Shown here: one piece after another, positions 33,648-42,138 of the stretch
How the letters are laid out: every line of letters starts with the position of its first letter
Numbering within the stretch: position 1 is the first letter of the stretch
From: Paenibacillus sp. FSL K6-0276
GTDB lineage: Bacteria > Bacillota > Bacilli > Paenibacillales > Paenibacillaceae
NCBI RefSeq assembly: GCF_037977235.1
Contig: NZ_CP150276.1
Coordinates: 2,604,001 to 2,668,000, forward strand
DNA length: 64,000 nt
Direction of reading: 5' to 3'
Translations under genes and position numbers: made by a program
Notes under the pieces: model-generated
The model's input: only the letters and a program-made list of their open reading frames with translations
Database searches by the model: none
What the model was told of the DNA's origin: nothing

Positions 33648-34436
33648 TTAAGCTTCTAAACAGTATGCTTGTAACTGCTTGCGCTTATCAGCTGTCATGC
33701 CGAATTCCTGTTCGAGGAAAGCCTCAACACTTTTATATCGCTCGTCGATGGCAGAGAAAATGGCTTCCATGAATTCTCGACGTAATATAAGCGCAGCCAT
33801 AACAGTATCTACTTCCTTCGGTGATAGATGTTGTGAGGCTTGCTTTTTTATTTGTTCATTCATAGGACCAAGTGTCTGATTGGAGAGCAGATAGTCTTCT
33901 ATAATCGTTTCTTTCGGAACTCCAAGTGCTAGGAAGATGAACGCCGATCCAACTCCAGTGCGATCTCTTCCACCGGCACAATGATGCAGGATACTGAATT
34001 CATCTGGAAGCATAATTGTTGCCATAAGTCGTTTAAAGGAAGGGTTATTAAATGCCATGTCCAAATACATATTAACTAGGAAGTCTGTCGTAAAATGTTC
34101 GAGAAATCCAGAACGAACCACATCTCTCATGTCTCCAGGAACCTCTTGCTTTAGAGCAGGTACACAAATGTTTTTTACTCCTGGAATGACTGGATCTGGT
34201 TTTATACGAACTTCTTCTATTCCTCGATAATCAAATATGGTCTTAATTCCAAGGGATTTAAAAAGTTTTATATCTTGATCGGTCATTCCTGTTAATTCGG
34301 CTGATCGAAAAAACAAACCGTATTTGACTCTACGACCATCTGTGGTGGCGTATCCGCCCATATCTCGGAAATTGAGGATGCCTTTAAAGGGGAGAACGCG
34401 ATGCTTAGAATTTGTTGTTTCTAGTTTCTGGTTCAT
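33648..34436 (-). CDS. Tyrosine-protein phosphatase (Y_phosphatase3 type)
   Basis: 262 aa, starting MNQKLETTNSKHRVLPFKG. The signature loop HHCAGGRDRTGVGSAF has the catalytic Cys and Arg (C-x5-R), and the upstream NFRDMGGYATTDGRRVKYGLFFRSAEL block is the usual N-terminal motif of this cytoplasmic family. The C-terminal helical part (LSPKEVDTVMAALILRREF) is also typical. Members act on phosphotyrosine or phosphoinositides. It is transcribed alone; a natural substrate is not apparent. Confidence 0.93.
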   Translation of the reverse strand: MNQKLETTNSKHRVLPFKGILNFRDMGGYATTDGRRVKYGLFFRSAELTGMTDQDIKLFKSLGIKTIFDYRGIEEVRIKPDPVIPGVKNICVPALKQEVPGDMRDVVRSGFLEHFTTDFLVNMYLDMAFNNPSFKRLMATIMLPDEFSILHHCAGGRDRTGVGSAFIFLALGVPKETIIEDYLLSNQTLGPMNEQIKKQASQHLSPKEVDTVMAALILRREFMEAIFSAIDERYKSVEAFLEQEFGMTADKRKQLQAYCLEA

Positions 34437-34700
34437 TTTCGTACCACCTTTGGTTGGTTATTGAATAGGCTATTCTAAAATGTAGAAAGGGTGTCGCTTT
34501 TACAATAAAGGCTTGCTATATAAGCTATAGTATCATGTCTTGGACGAAGGATTACGTGGAATTTTACAGACTAATATCCCTAAGCCATAAATGATGTCTA
34601 ATAGTGGATTCTTACTTGTGAAAAAATGTTTATAATCCCATATTAAACCTATATAATGGTAGATGTGAAAACGTTTGAACTATTGAACAGGAGGGGTTAT

Positions 34701-36086
34701 ATGCATCCAAATGGATTAATAAAATGGAGCATTTGGGGACTTGTCGCGTTAATTGTGGTAGCGCTCTCGAGCTGTAGTACGAAAGGAAATGTAAATGGTG
34801 CTACATCACCAACCACCAATCCAACGATAAGCAATACTTCTCAGGCATCGGAGAGCCCAACCCATGGGGTTGCGGCAAAAGGTACTGTGCACATAGATAA
34901 ACTAGGTGAGCGGAGAATATTTGTTTATTTGCCTGCAGGGTATGAAATCGACGGTGAGCGTTATTCTGTAGTGTATATGCATGATGGGCAGAATGTTTTC
35001 AATACAAATACCAGCTCCTTCGGAAAAGAATGGTTAGTAGAGGAGAATATTGACCAGCTAGTTGCGGATAAGAAAATGGAGAAGGTTATTGTAGTGGCAG
35101 TCGCATCAAGTGATGGCTCAGAACGAGGAAAGGAGTATGTTCCATTTCCGGAAGAGTCCATTCCTACGGATGGTTCGACTGCAGAGGAATTTATTCATTA
35201 TTTTATTGATACGGTTATTCCCTATGCTGATAGTACATACCGGACCATTCCTGATCGAGATCATCGTATGATCATGGGATCATCATATGGTGCAATACAA
35301 GCGTTATGGATGGGATATAAGCATCCTGAGGTATTTTCATCAATTGGGGTTTTATCTCCTACCACGATAGTGGGAAATGGTCTTCTATTTAGAACATTGG
35401 TGAGCGTGTCCGGAAAACCTGTAATGAAAATCTGGATCGACATGGGTGTTACCGAAGGTATGCCTATCGATCCACTTCTGGATATATTGCAATCGAAGGG
35501 ATTTGTACTTGGGAAAGACTTATTTTTTCAGATGGATCCTCTAGGTACACATGATGAGAAGTCCTGGAACAGACGTGTACATAGTCCGTTACTCATGTTC
35601 GCAGGGAAAGAGGCAGGACAACCGACAAAGCTTGAAATAAGTGACTATCTGAACTTATTCAGTCCAGATGCTGCCAATATTCGTCTGAATCCAGTAATAA
35701 CGATGGATAATGGTATGGATTATACAGTTTTTGAAGGTGTTGAATATCAAGTGCTTAATCCTGAAGTGGGGCAGGTAGATAAGACCGGTAGGGTGAGCTT
35801 CCTAAAGCCGGAATCATTGAATGTAAATGTTATCTTTGAAGGTGTCACCGTAGAGCATCAAGTAAACTATGAGTATTATGTAAAAGTGTTGAAATACTAT
35901 CTGAAATCTATGGTAACAGAGGAGCAAGGGGATGGGATCCTAATCCACCTGAAGTCTTCCGCTGAAAAATTGAAAACAACAACGAAGTATTTCACACAAC
36001 TGCTAGAATCCGCAGAAAATCTGGGTATCTATAAAATTAAGGAAGTTCAGGAAGATTCAATACTTATAGTCTTTAATAAAAAGTAA
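34701..36086 (+). CDS. Lipoprotein esterase (CE1/esterase D-like alpha/beta hydrolase)
   Basis: 461 aa from the ATG at 34701, 6 nt after AGGAGGGG. The signal sequence ends in a lipobox (VVALSSC, Cys at about residue 27), followed by a Ser/Thr-rich linker. The hydrolase domain has RRIFVYLPAGYEIDGERYSV, the oxyanion MHDGQN, the nucleophile MGSSYGAIQ, and a late Asp/His pair (GTHDEKSW). It resembles enterochelin or feruloyl esterase-type proteins. The last 150 residues add an Ig-like stretch and a C-terminal alpha/beta piece. It acts outside the membrane; the substrate is unknown. A terminator closes it. Confidence 0.88.
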   Translation: MHPNGLIKWSIWGLVALIVVALSSCSTKGNVNGATSPTTNPTISNTSQASESPTHGVAAKGTVHIDKLGERRIFVYLPAGYEIDGERYSVVYMHDGQNVFNTNTSSFGKEWLVEENIDQLVADKKMEKVIVVAVASSDGSERGKEYVPFPEESIPTDGSTAEEFIHYFIDTVIPYADSTYRTIPDRDHRMIMGSSYGAIQALWMGYKHPEVFSSIGVLSPTTIVGNGLLFRTLVSVSGKPVMKIWIDMGVTEGMPIDPLLDILQSKGFVLGKDLFFQMDPLGTHDEKSWNRRVHSPLLMFAGKEAGQPTKLEISDYLNLFSPDAANIRLNPVITMDNGMDYTVFEGVEYQVLNPEVGQVDKTGRVSFLKPESLNVNVIFEGVTVEHQVNYEYYVKVLKYYLKSMVTEEQGDGILIHLKSSAEKLKTTTKYFTQLLESAENLGIYKIKEVQEDSILIVFNKK

Positions 36087-36093
36087 GTTTATT

Positions 36094-36126
36094 AAAAAAA
36101 GCCCACAAATATTGGCTTTTTTATTT
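36094..36126 (+). terminator. Terminator after the esterase gene
   Basis: AAAAAAGCC pairs with GGCTTTTTT around a 10-nt loop. Confidence 0.85.
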
Positions 36127-36127
36127 T

Positions 36128-36855
36128 TCATCGTAAAATATAACCCCCATCCGGAAACAAAGTACTTCCTGTTGTATAGTTATTAGTCATCAAATAAATG
36201 GTTGTATGTGCTGCTTCGTCCGCATGGCCAACTCTGCCAAGGATATTCATATTCGTATATTCATCGTAAGCCTTGTCTCTAGTTACTTGTTCTGCTCCTA
36301 CCCAATTAAAGTTGGTATGAATGGTGCCTGGGGAGATGACATTTACTCGAATCGGAGCCAATTCTACAGCCAATGCTTTTCCTAGACTCTCAATCGCGCC
36401 ATTACAAGCTGCATAGGAGGCACCTTCCGCAAGAGGTCGTTGACCGAACGCGCCAGACATCAGAACAATAGAGCCTGTTGGGTTTATATATGAGATCGCA
36501 TATTTCACAGCATTATATTGAGGCCAAAACTTTGCATTAAAGCAGCTATGAGCAATCTCTAAGCTTGAAGTAATCGGTCCTCTAACATAGGAGGCACCCG
36601 GAGTAAATAAATGATCGAATTTTCCGATCTTCTCGTAAAAGACTTCAAGTCTTCTTCATTTTGATTATCTAGTGAATGAATTTCGACAGATTCGATCCCT
36701 AGAAATTGTTGAGCTTTCTCTAATTTATCTTGTGAACGCCCAGCGATTATGACATACGCGCCTTGTTCAACCGCTTGTTTGGCAGTAGCTAGACCGATCC
36801 CCGAACTTCCACCGATGATGACGATGCGTTGATTTTTTAATGAAATAGTAGACAT
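36128..36855 (-). pseudogene. Short-chain dehydrogenase with one frameshift
   Basis: The start ATG at 36855 follows GGAGAAG. MSTISLKNQRIVIIGGSSGIG has the Rossmann TGxxxGIG-type motif and VIIAGRSQDKL the NADP-favouring Arg. Near 36637-36641 one base is missing from a T run. The second frame restores FYEKIGKFDHLFTPGASYV, then ...YAISYINPTGSIVLMSGAFG, the YAACNGAIESLGKALAVE active-site region and GSTLFPDGGYIL. With the shift corrected it is a normal protein of about 240 residues. The usual Y-x-x-x-K reads YAACN-G here, so Lys is replaced, a further sign of decay or altered function. It is divergent from an HxlR regulator that probably controlled it. Confidence 0.85.
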
Positions 36856-36945
36856 GTGTATCTTCTCCGTTCATAGTGGAATGGACTTATTATTTCTGTT
36901 TTTTATTATTAGCTATAAAAGAATTTCTGCACAGTTCGCACTTTT

Positions 36946-36974
36946 TTCGTACTAGGTACGATTGTTCGTACTAG
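36946..36974. promoter_or_regulatory. Paired direct repeats, candidate HxlR operators
   Basis: TTCGTACTAG occurs at 36946-36955 and 36965-36974, a 19-bp period, between the SDR and HxlR genes. CGTACTAGGTACG (36948-36960) is itself a palindrome with a 3-bp centre. The same 19-bp period is seen at the other HxlR locus (11972-12005). Confidence 0.6.
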
Positions 36975-37010
36975 CTGTGATATAGAATAACTTTCGAAAG
37001 AGGGGATCAA

Positions 37011-37349
37011 ATGGATTTGCTGGAGCCCAGATTGACGGGAGTTCTTACAACGCTTGAAAAGATCGGTGGGAAGTGGAAGCCGCTCATTTTATTTATTTTA
37101 TTGATAGATGGCACCAAACGATTTGGTGAACTGCGACGGATCATTCCAGATGTCTCTCAAGGGACATTAACTAAGCAATTACGGGAGCTTGAAGAGGATC
37201 AACTTATCGATCGAGTGATTTTTCATGAGCTTCCACTGAGGGTGGAATATAGTATTTCAGAACATGGTAAATCATTAATTACTGTTTTGGATAGCATGTG
37301 TGGCTGGGTAAAGATGCATCAGGAGTATTTAAATAATACAAATAAGTAG
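37011..37349 (+). CDS. HxlR-family transcriptional regulator
   Basis: 112 aa. [24 protein letters not shown] opens the winged-helix domain. [30 protein letters not shown] is the recognition region and [17 protein letters not shown] the wing. It is divergent from an SDR gene, the classical HxlR-oxidoreductase pairing, with repeats in the shared promoter region. A late Cys (DSMCGWVKM) could be a redox sensor. It may be co-transcribed with the following gene, which starts about 14 nt after its stop. Confidence 0.92.
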   Translation: MDLLEPRLTGVLTTLEKIGGKWKPLILFILLIDGTKRFGELRRIIPDVSQGTLTKQLRELEEDQLIDRVIFHELPLRVEYSISEHGKSLITVLDSMCGWVKMHQEYLNNTNK

Positions 37350-37362
37350 GAGGGCGGACATT

Positions 37363-37824
37363 ATTATAAATACTATTTTGCAGGACCCAACGGGTCAGGC
37401 CTACAAGACGCTGGTACAGGTAGCCATGGAAGTGTGTGATGAATTTATTTTGGTAAAACGTGATCAGATGGAGTTAGAGCCAGAAGGATATGAACTATTG
37501 GAACGGTTACAGCCTTTTCTCAAAGAGATCGTCAAAGATGATTATTGGCCGGGGACTCGGCTTATGGGGCATTATGCAGATGTTTATTTTTTTCATTGTT
37601 CACCGGATGCAGTCGATATTCTACTATCCTATTCCACGAGCTTGTACTCATGGGTGCAGACTAGAGTGCCCGATGATCTTTGTTTTTTAAGACAGGGGCA
37701 ACCGTGGTTAATCAATACAGCCCATGAGCGAGAAAGCCATATTGTAACTGATGTAGAGGAGGAGCTTAACAGACTAGAAGAGAGCGGACTATTGTTCCGT
37801 GACTTATCTGTGTATTATCCTTAA
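37363..37824 (+). CDS. Uncharacterised protein, possible ATT start
   Basis: About 153 aa if translation begins at ATT 37363, ideally 8 nt after GGAGGG. The only standard in-frame start is TTG 37378, 23 nt from that site. A stop at 37330 rules out a longer frame. The protein has an acidic, helical character with AYKTLVQVAMEVCDEFILVKRD, WPGTRLMGHYADVYFFHCS, and SLYSWVQTRVPDDLCFLRQG. I recall similar proteins in sporulating bacilli, some mislabelled as sporulation proteins, but assign no function. It follows the HxlR gene closely and is closed by a terminator. Confidence 0.7.
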   Translation: MINTILQDPTGQAYKTLVQVAMEVCDEFILVKRDQMELEPEGYELLERLQPFLKEIVKDDYWPGTRLMGHYADVYFFHCSPDAVDILLSYSTSLYSWVQTRVPDDLCFLRQGQPWLINTAHERESHIVTDVEEELNRLEESGLLFRDLSVYYP

Positions 37825-37833
37825 TAAAGATAA

Positions 37834-37872
37834 CAAAGAGACGATGTTTGAAAAGACAGGGTCTCTTTTTTT
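37834..37872 (+). terminator. Terminator after the uncharacterised gene
   Basis: AAGAGAC pairs with GTCTCTT, followed by a T run. Confidence 0.8.
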
Positions 37873-37900
37873 GTCCTGAAAATTCTATTATAGACAAAAT

Positions 37901-37953
37901 GGTCTACAAGTTGTAAACTCTAATTCAAATGGAAGGTCTAGAAATTGTAGACC
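37901..37953. promoter_or_regulatory. Two palindromic BlaI-type operators
   Basis: GGTCTACAAGTTGTAAACT (37901-37919) and GGTCTAGAAATTGTAGACC (37935-37953) are dyads with TACA/TGTA-type arms, 34 bp apart and ending 16 bp before the BlaI-like gene. They fit MecI/BlaI boxes and predict autoregulation of the blaI-M56 operon. Confidence 0.75.
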
Positions 37954-37969
37954 AACGGGAGGTGCAAGG

Positions 37970-38332
37970 TTGAAGAATCTCAGACTGACCGAAATGGAAG
38001 AGAAATTTGCGGAATTAATATGGGACCATGAACCGATCCCGTCTGGGAATCTGGTGAAGTTATGTGAATCCGAGCTGAACTGGAAGAAATCAACGACATA
38101 CACGATGTTAAAACGACTTGAAGCTAAAGAGATTTTTATCAATGACAATGGTGTGATAGGTTCTCTTATCAAAAAGGATGACTTTTATGCGGAGCAGAGC
38201 AAGGAGTTCGTGCAGGAAACCTTCGGCGGTTCGTTACCCAAATTTTTAGCTGCCTTCACAAAGAGTCGGAAATTAAGCGATAGCGAAATAGATGATGTTC
38301 TAAGACTAATCCATGAGCATAAGGAGGAGTAA
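37970..38332 (+). CDS. BlaI/MecI-family transcriptional repressor
   Basis: 120 aa from a TTG at 37970, 6 nt after GGGAGGTG. The winged helix-turn-helix has LRLTEMEEKFAELIWDHEPI, the WKKSTTYTMLKRLEAKEIF recognition helix, and a C-terminal dimer region (FGGSLPKFLAAFTKSRKLSD). Repressors of this family are cleaved when a partner M56 peptidase senses a signal. The M56 gene begins 2 nt downstream, and two palindromic operators lie upstream. The regulated genes beyond this operon are unknown; no beta-lactamase is adjacent. Confidence 0.93.
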   Translation: MKNLRLTEMEEKFAELIWDHEPIPSGNLVKLCESELNWKKSTTYTMLKRLEAKEIFINDNGVIGSLIKKDDFYAEQSKEFVQETFGGSLPKFLAAFTKSRKLSDSEIDDVLRLIHEHKEE

Positions 38333-38334
38333 CG

Positions 38335-40437
38335 GTGGAACAGCTGTTTGGACATATTTTAAACATGAGCATTACGGGAAGTTATGTGATTGTGTTTATC
38401 ATCGTGGCACGGCTGTTCTTAAGAAAAGTTCCCAAAATATTCTCCTATGCTTTATGGTCTGTGGTTTTGTTCCGACTCCTGTGTCCGTACTCAATTGAGA
38501 GTATATTTAGTTTTATTCCATCTGAAGTGCAGAACTCACCTCTGAACAAGCAATATATACAAACGCCTCAAATTCAAAATGTAATAAATACATCTGATCA
38601 AGCCGTAAATAATATATCAACCGTACTTATACCCGCTACATCTGCTACCTCAGTTGGTATGCCCCCTGTAAATTCTACGGACACTTGGATGATCATAGGC
38701 CAATATATATGGTTAATTGGAATTGCATTGCTGCTCATCTACAGCATTGTTGCCACTGTTCGACTTTTACGAAACTTAAGAGCTGCAACACCTCTTTTCG
38801 AAAATGTTTATGAGCGCATTGGCATTACCACACCTTTTGTATTCGGCTTCCTTAAGCCTAGAATTTACCTTCCGAGCGGTCTTTCCGATAATGAAAAAGC
38901 TTATATCATCAAACACGAGCAAGTGCATATCCACAGGTACGATCACATCATAAAACCTCTCGCGTTCACTGTTTTGTGTATACATTGGTTTAATCCAGTG
39001 GTGTGGCTTGCTTTTTATCTGATGAGTGATGATATGGAGAAGTCCTGTGACGAAAGAGTCATAAGACAGATGGGCAGTGGAATCAAAAAGGAATATTCGA
39101 CCTCGCTTTTGTCATTATCTACCGGAAAACGATTTATGGGTGGTTCACCACTTGCCTTTGGCGAGAGCAACACAAAAGGGCGAATTAAGAATGTTTTAAA
39201 TTACAAAAAGCCTACCTTTTGGGTTGTTCTAGTCGCAATCATTGTCGTGTTAGCGCTGTGTGTGGGACTCATAAGCAATCCGAAAAATGATTCATTAACG
39301 GTAAAGGATTACGCCGAGCAATTCATGAACCAGAACATTACGAGCTATGAGAACGGTTCTGATATTAAAATAATTAACAGTCAAATTACTAAGCTTGAAA
39401 AAATAGCGTCGTTCGACGATCTGCTTGCCACACCTTTGGAAATTTGGAGCCTTGAATATCGCTTGAAACCGGATGATCCAAGTAAGCTGACGATGACGGA
39501 AAATGTGGTCGATGGTTTCATTACCGAAGAAGGAAGCATGGGAAAGCCAATGCTATTATTCTCCATTATAAATTCGACACCGCACTATTTGGGCGTAATC
39601 AGGAGCGGAGAGAATGATATGTCAACACCAGCCGGTCAGGAAATGGCAGTACGTGTATTTCTTGAGTCAAACCATCAGCTTCCACATGAAACTTATAGTG
39701 GGAATCACATGCTAGTGAAATTCCCCTTAACGACAGGCGAAACAAGTCAATTGTTGTTATCCCAGCCAGTTGTTCAAGGAGATTCAGGAATTTGGTGCGT
39801 TGAACGTTGGAAGGATACGAATGGAAATGAATATTACAATACACCCCAAACCGATGTTACGATAGCCGAATATTATGCCCGTCAGCAGACGTTGGCTGAT
39901 CAAGGGGAGGAGCCAGCTCTTCTTGATCCTTTACAGGTCGCCATGAATTATATAAGCAATAATATTGGGATGGGTCAACATGTAAAGCTGGATCAGCTTG
40001 TTGTCAACAAAAAGGCTACAGCTGAGGACTTTGCATCCACCCCCGAAAGTACGTTAATGGGATACGTTTTAAATCTTAATATGGATAATCATTCCTTTGA
40101 TTTTGATAACATAGAATGGTTAACGATGGAGGATTCCGCTCGTTTTAAGGGGTTGAATATTAATCCAGACGAGGATATGCCCAATGGAGTTTATATTCTC
40201 AACAAATATACGTATACCGATCCATTAGAGGTTACAGATGAAACGAGATATTCTATAGTGGATACCGCTAATGCGGGTGCTCAAAAAGAGGTAAGTAAAC
40301 AGGAGTTTATTGAATATTTCAAGCAATATACTGATTTTGTACCACCGTGTGTGATAACTACAAAAGACGGATATGTCACCAGCATAGCTGAGAAATATGT
40401 GCCGGAAGCTTTCGTGAAAGTGAATGCGATGAAGTAG
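38335..40437 (+). CDS. BlaR1-like M56 membrane metallopeptidase with a non-penicillin-binding C-domain
   Basis: 700 aa from a GTG at 38335, 8 nt after GGAGTAA-type sequence. Four membrane helices: near residues 10-30, 33-55, 115-140 and 295-320. The M56 zinc site HEQVH (IIKHEQVHIHRYDHI) lies at about residue 198, and SDDMEKSCDERVIRQMG is the family's downstream motif. BlaR1 proteins carry an outside beta-lactam-binding domain with S-x-x-K. Here the last 380 residues instead form two alpha/beta repeats with no such motif, so the signal should differ from penicillin. It pairs with the BlaI-like repressor. Confidence 0.9.
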   Translation: MEQLFGHILNMSITGSYVIVFIIVARLFLRKVPKIFSYALWSVVLFRLLCPYSIESIFSFIPSEVQNSPLNKQYIQTPQIQNVINTSDQAVNNISTVLIPATSATSVGMPPVNSTDTWMIIGQYIWLIGIALLLIYSIVATVRLLRNLRAATPLFENVYERIGITTPFVFGFLKPRIYLPSGLSDNEKAYIIKHEQVHIHRYDHIIKPLAFTVLCIHWFNPVVWLAFYLMSDDMEKSCDERVIRQMGSGIKKEYSTSLLSLSTGKRFMGGSPLAFGESNTKGRIKNVLNYKKPTFWVVLVAIIVVLALCVGLISNPKNDSLTVKDYAEQFMNQNITSYENGSDIKIINSQITKLEKIASFDDLLATPLEIWSLEYRLKPDDPSKLTMTENVVDGFITEEGSMGKPMLLFSIINSTPHYLGVIRSGENDMSTPAGQEMAVRVFLESNHQLPHETYSGNHMLVKFPLTTGETSQLLLSQPVVQGDSGIWCVERWKDTNGNEYYNTPQTDVTIAEYYARQQTLADQGEEPALLDPLQVAMNYISNNIGMGQHVKLDQLVVNKKATAEDFASTPESTLMGYVLNLNMDNHSFDFDNIEWLTMEDSARFKGLNINPDEDMPNGVYILNKYTYTDPLEVTDETRYSIVDTANAGAQKEVSKQEFIEYFKQYTDFVPPCVITTKDGYVTSIAEKYVPEAFVKVNAMK

Positions 40438-40443
40438 AATATA

Positions 40444-40485
40444 AAGCGAAAGAACCCGTATTAGACGCGGGATCTTTCGCTTTTG
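40444..40485. terminator. Terminator between the M56 and SRPBCC genes
   Basis: AAGCGAAAGAACCCG pairs with CGGGATCTTTCGCTT, followed by TTGC; it may serve both convergent genes. Confidence 0.85.
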
Positions 40486-40494
40486 CTAATATCT

Positions 40495-41028
40495 TTAGTT
40501 GCTCTTCTGTAAATTCTCAAGATGTACGTCCAGATTATCAAATGTTTGTGAAATACCCGGTAGCATACCCATATCGATCACTTGTTGTACCGCTTCTGGA
40601 GATGCGTATTTCCCGGTGTTAACCAGCTTCGTTTGACCATCCAGCTCGATAAAATCTAGTTGGACTAGCGTTTCAGGCAGATCTTCTGAAATATTGCCCT
40701 CTGCATCTGAGAAGCAGTCTGTGTAAATAATTTGCTCCGGAATCGTAATTTCCCGATAAAGCGCCTTGCCCCAAGACTCCATGCCATAGAAATCACCTTG
40801 ATTCTTATCCTCGCATTTCATGCAATAATGCCATATACCACCTGGACGGAAATCAACATTGCAAACGGGGAGAGTCCAACCTTTTGGTCCCCACCAATGC
40901 TTCAAATGCTCCGCCTCAGAAAAAGCCTTGAATACTAGCTCGCGTGGAGCTTGGAATATACGCTCTAATACTAGTGTACTGCCTTCAACTTTGGAAACCA
41001 ATTTGTTAGTTTGGTTAGAACTTGTCAT
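40495..41028 (-). CDS. SRPBCC/AHSA1-family protein
   Basis: 177 aa. The AHSA1-type fold is evident from TLVLERIFQAPRELVFKAFSEAEHLKHWWGPKGWTLP, FRPGGIWHYCM, and YREITIPEQIIYTDCFSDAEGN. These proteins have a helix-grip fold with a hydrophobic cavity; many bacterial copies pair with an ArsR regulator. That is so here: the ArsR-like gene's end overlaps this start by 14 nt, so they form one operon. The ligand is unknown. Confidence 0.92.
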   Translation of the reverse strand: MTSSNQTNKLVSKVEGSTLVLERIFQAPRELVFKAFSEAEHLKHWWGPKGWTLPVCNVDFRPGGIWHYCMKCEDKNQGDFYGMESWGKALYREITIPEQIIYTDCFSDAEGNISEDLPETLVQLDFIELDGQTKLVNTGKYASPEAVQQVIDMGMLPGISQTFDNLDVHLENLQKSN

Positions 41029-41389
41029 TTGATATATCCTCCTCGATTACATTTTCTGTATCTTTTTCCTTGCTTTGCAGCTCTAGCAAATAATCATCCA
41101 GTCGATCGTATCGTTCCTCCCACAAATGCCGGTACGATTCTAACCAAGCGTCTAATTCCTTAAATGGCTCAGAACGTAACTTGCAAATGCGCCGGTTAGC
41201 TACGGCCTCTACCTCAATCATGCCGGCCTCACTAAGAACGCGCAAATGCTTAGACGTTTGAGGTTGACGAAGCTGGAGTCTATCGGCGATTTCTCCAACA
41301 GTTAGGGGACTCTCGCGCAATAGTTCAATAATCTGCAGGCGGTTAGGCTCAGCTAAGGCACTCATAACGTTAGCATTCATAAATAACAT
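41015..41389 (-). CDS. ArsR-family transcriptional regulator
   Basis: About 124 aa from ATG 41389; ATG 41380 (MNANVMSALAEPNRL) is equally possible, and neither has a strong ribosome site. The winged helix (LAEPNRLQIIELLRESPLTV, ADRLQLRQPQTSKHLRVLSE) is typical. No metal-binding Cys pair is seen at the DNA-binding helix, so this is the SRPBCC-linked branch rather than a metal sensor. It is translationally coupled to the SRPBCC gene and probably autoregulates through GGGAATATTCCC (41495-41506). Confidence 0.9.
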   Translation of the reverse strand: MLFMNANVMSALAEPNRLQIIELLRESPLTVGEIADRLQLRQPQTSKHLRVLSEAGMIEVEAVANRRICKLRSEPFKELDAWLESYRHLWEERYDRLDDYLLELQSKEKDTENVIEEDISNDKF

Positions 41390-41494
41390 CACTTCGATTC
41401 ATTTAATTCATTCATTTTCTCTTAAGACGTACACTACGACTCTATAGCGCCTCCTTTCTGGTATTTCCTATTCTTGATCAGAATATACCACACA

Positions 41495-41506
41495 GGGAAT
41501 ATTCCC
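41495..41506. promoter_or_regulatory. 12-bp perfect palindrome, candidate ArsR operator
   Basis: GGGAATATTCCC (41495-41506), with a half copy GGAATATT at 41512-41519, lies about 105 bp upstream of the ArsR-like gene. Confidence 0.45.
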
Positions 41507-41519
41507 GTAAAGGAATATT

Positions 41520-42100
41520 AATTAATCCTTTTTCATTCTGCAAGCGGCAGCTCATATTTTTTGATGCTTTCGTATCCTTGAAATACAATCTGCCGATGTA
41601 TTGGGAAGAGCCCTCCCATAAATAAATGCGCTAAATCAACCGATATGGAATCCGCATGAATTAATCCGGAATTTTGAGAGTTCTTTTCAGTTTTGATAGG
41701 TAAGTCAAAAACTTCTCTGCCGCCAAACGATACAGGTTAACCTTCCTCCGACAAAAAATGGTGCAGTAATTTTCCAATCGAATCGTATCTTGTTCGAAAC
41801 TATGTTCATCCCATGTTGGACGTATAAAATCAGAAGAAGGAATGGAACTCTCCGATGTCTGATGAAATTTCAAGCACAAAACGGGCTTTAATAGCCTGCC
41901 ACACGGCAACCTGTTAAAGCCCTTCAAATCTTGGCGATTGAACTTGAAGCTAATCCGATAGCCCCTATAACCTTGATTATACTGGACGACCCGCATTCTC
42001 TTATTAACGCTAAAGTAGTTTGTACCGGCAAGGTTAGGAAGTATGTAAGGGAGCTCCAACCGGAAGTCAAGTCCTTTGCTATGTATCAGTTTTAACATTT
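41520..42100 (-). other. Degenerate region with the tail of a lost gene
   Basis: About 580 bp between the ArsR promoter and the sugar-gene island. The minus strand near its end encodes SGLIHADSISVDLAH, then FMGGLFPIHRQIVFQGYESI and a stop at about 41537-41539. The look is that of a Gfo/Idh/MocA oxidoreductase C-terminus (helix then ESIKK). The frame is interrupted upstream. A 177-codon minus-strand frame (41661-42194) crosses it but has an implausible composition, so no intact gene is called. Confidence 0.4.
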
Positions 42101-42138
42101 GGTGGCAGCAAATTCGCCGTAACTGGGTCTTGATGCGT

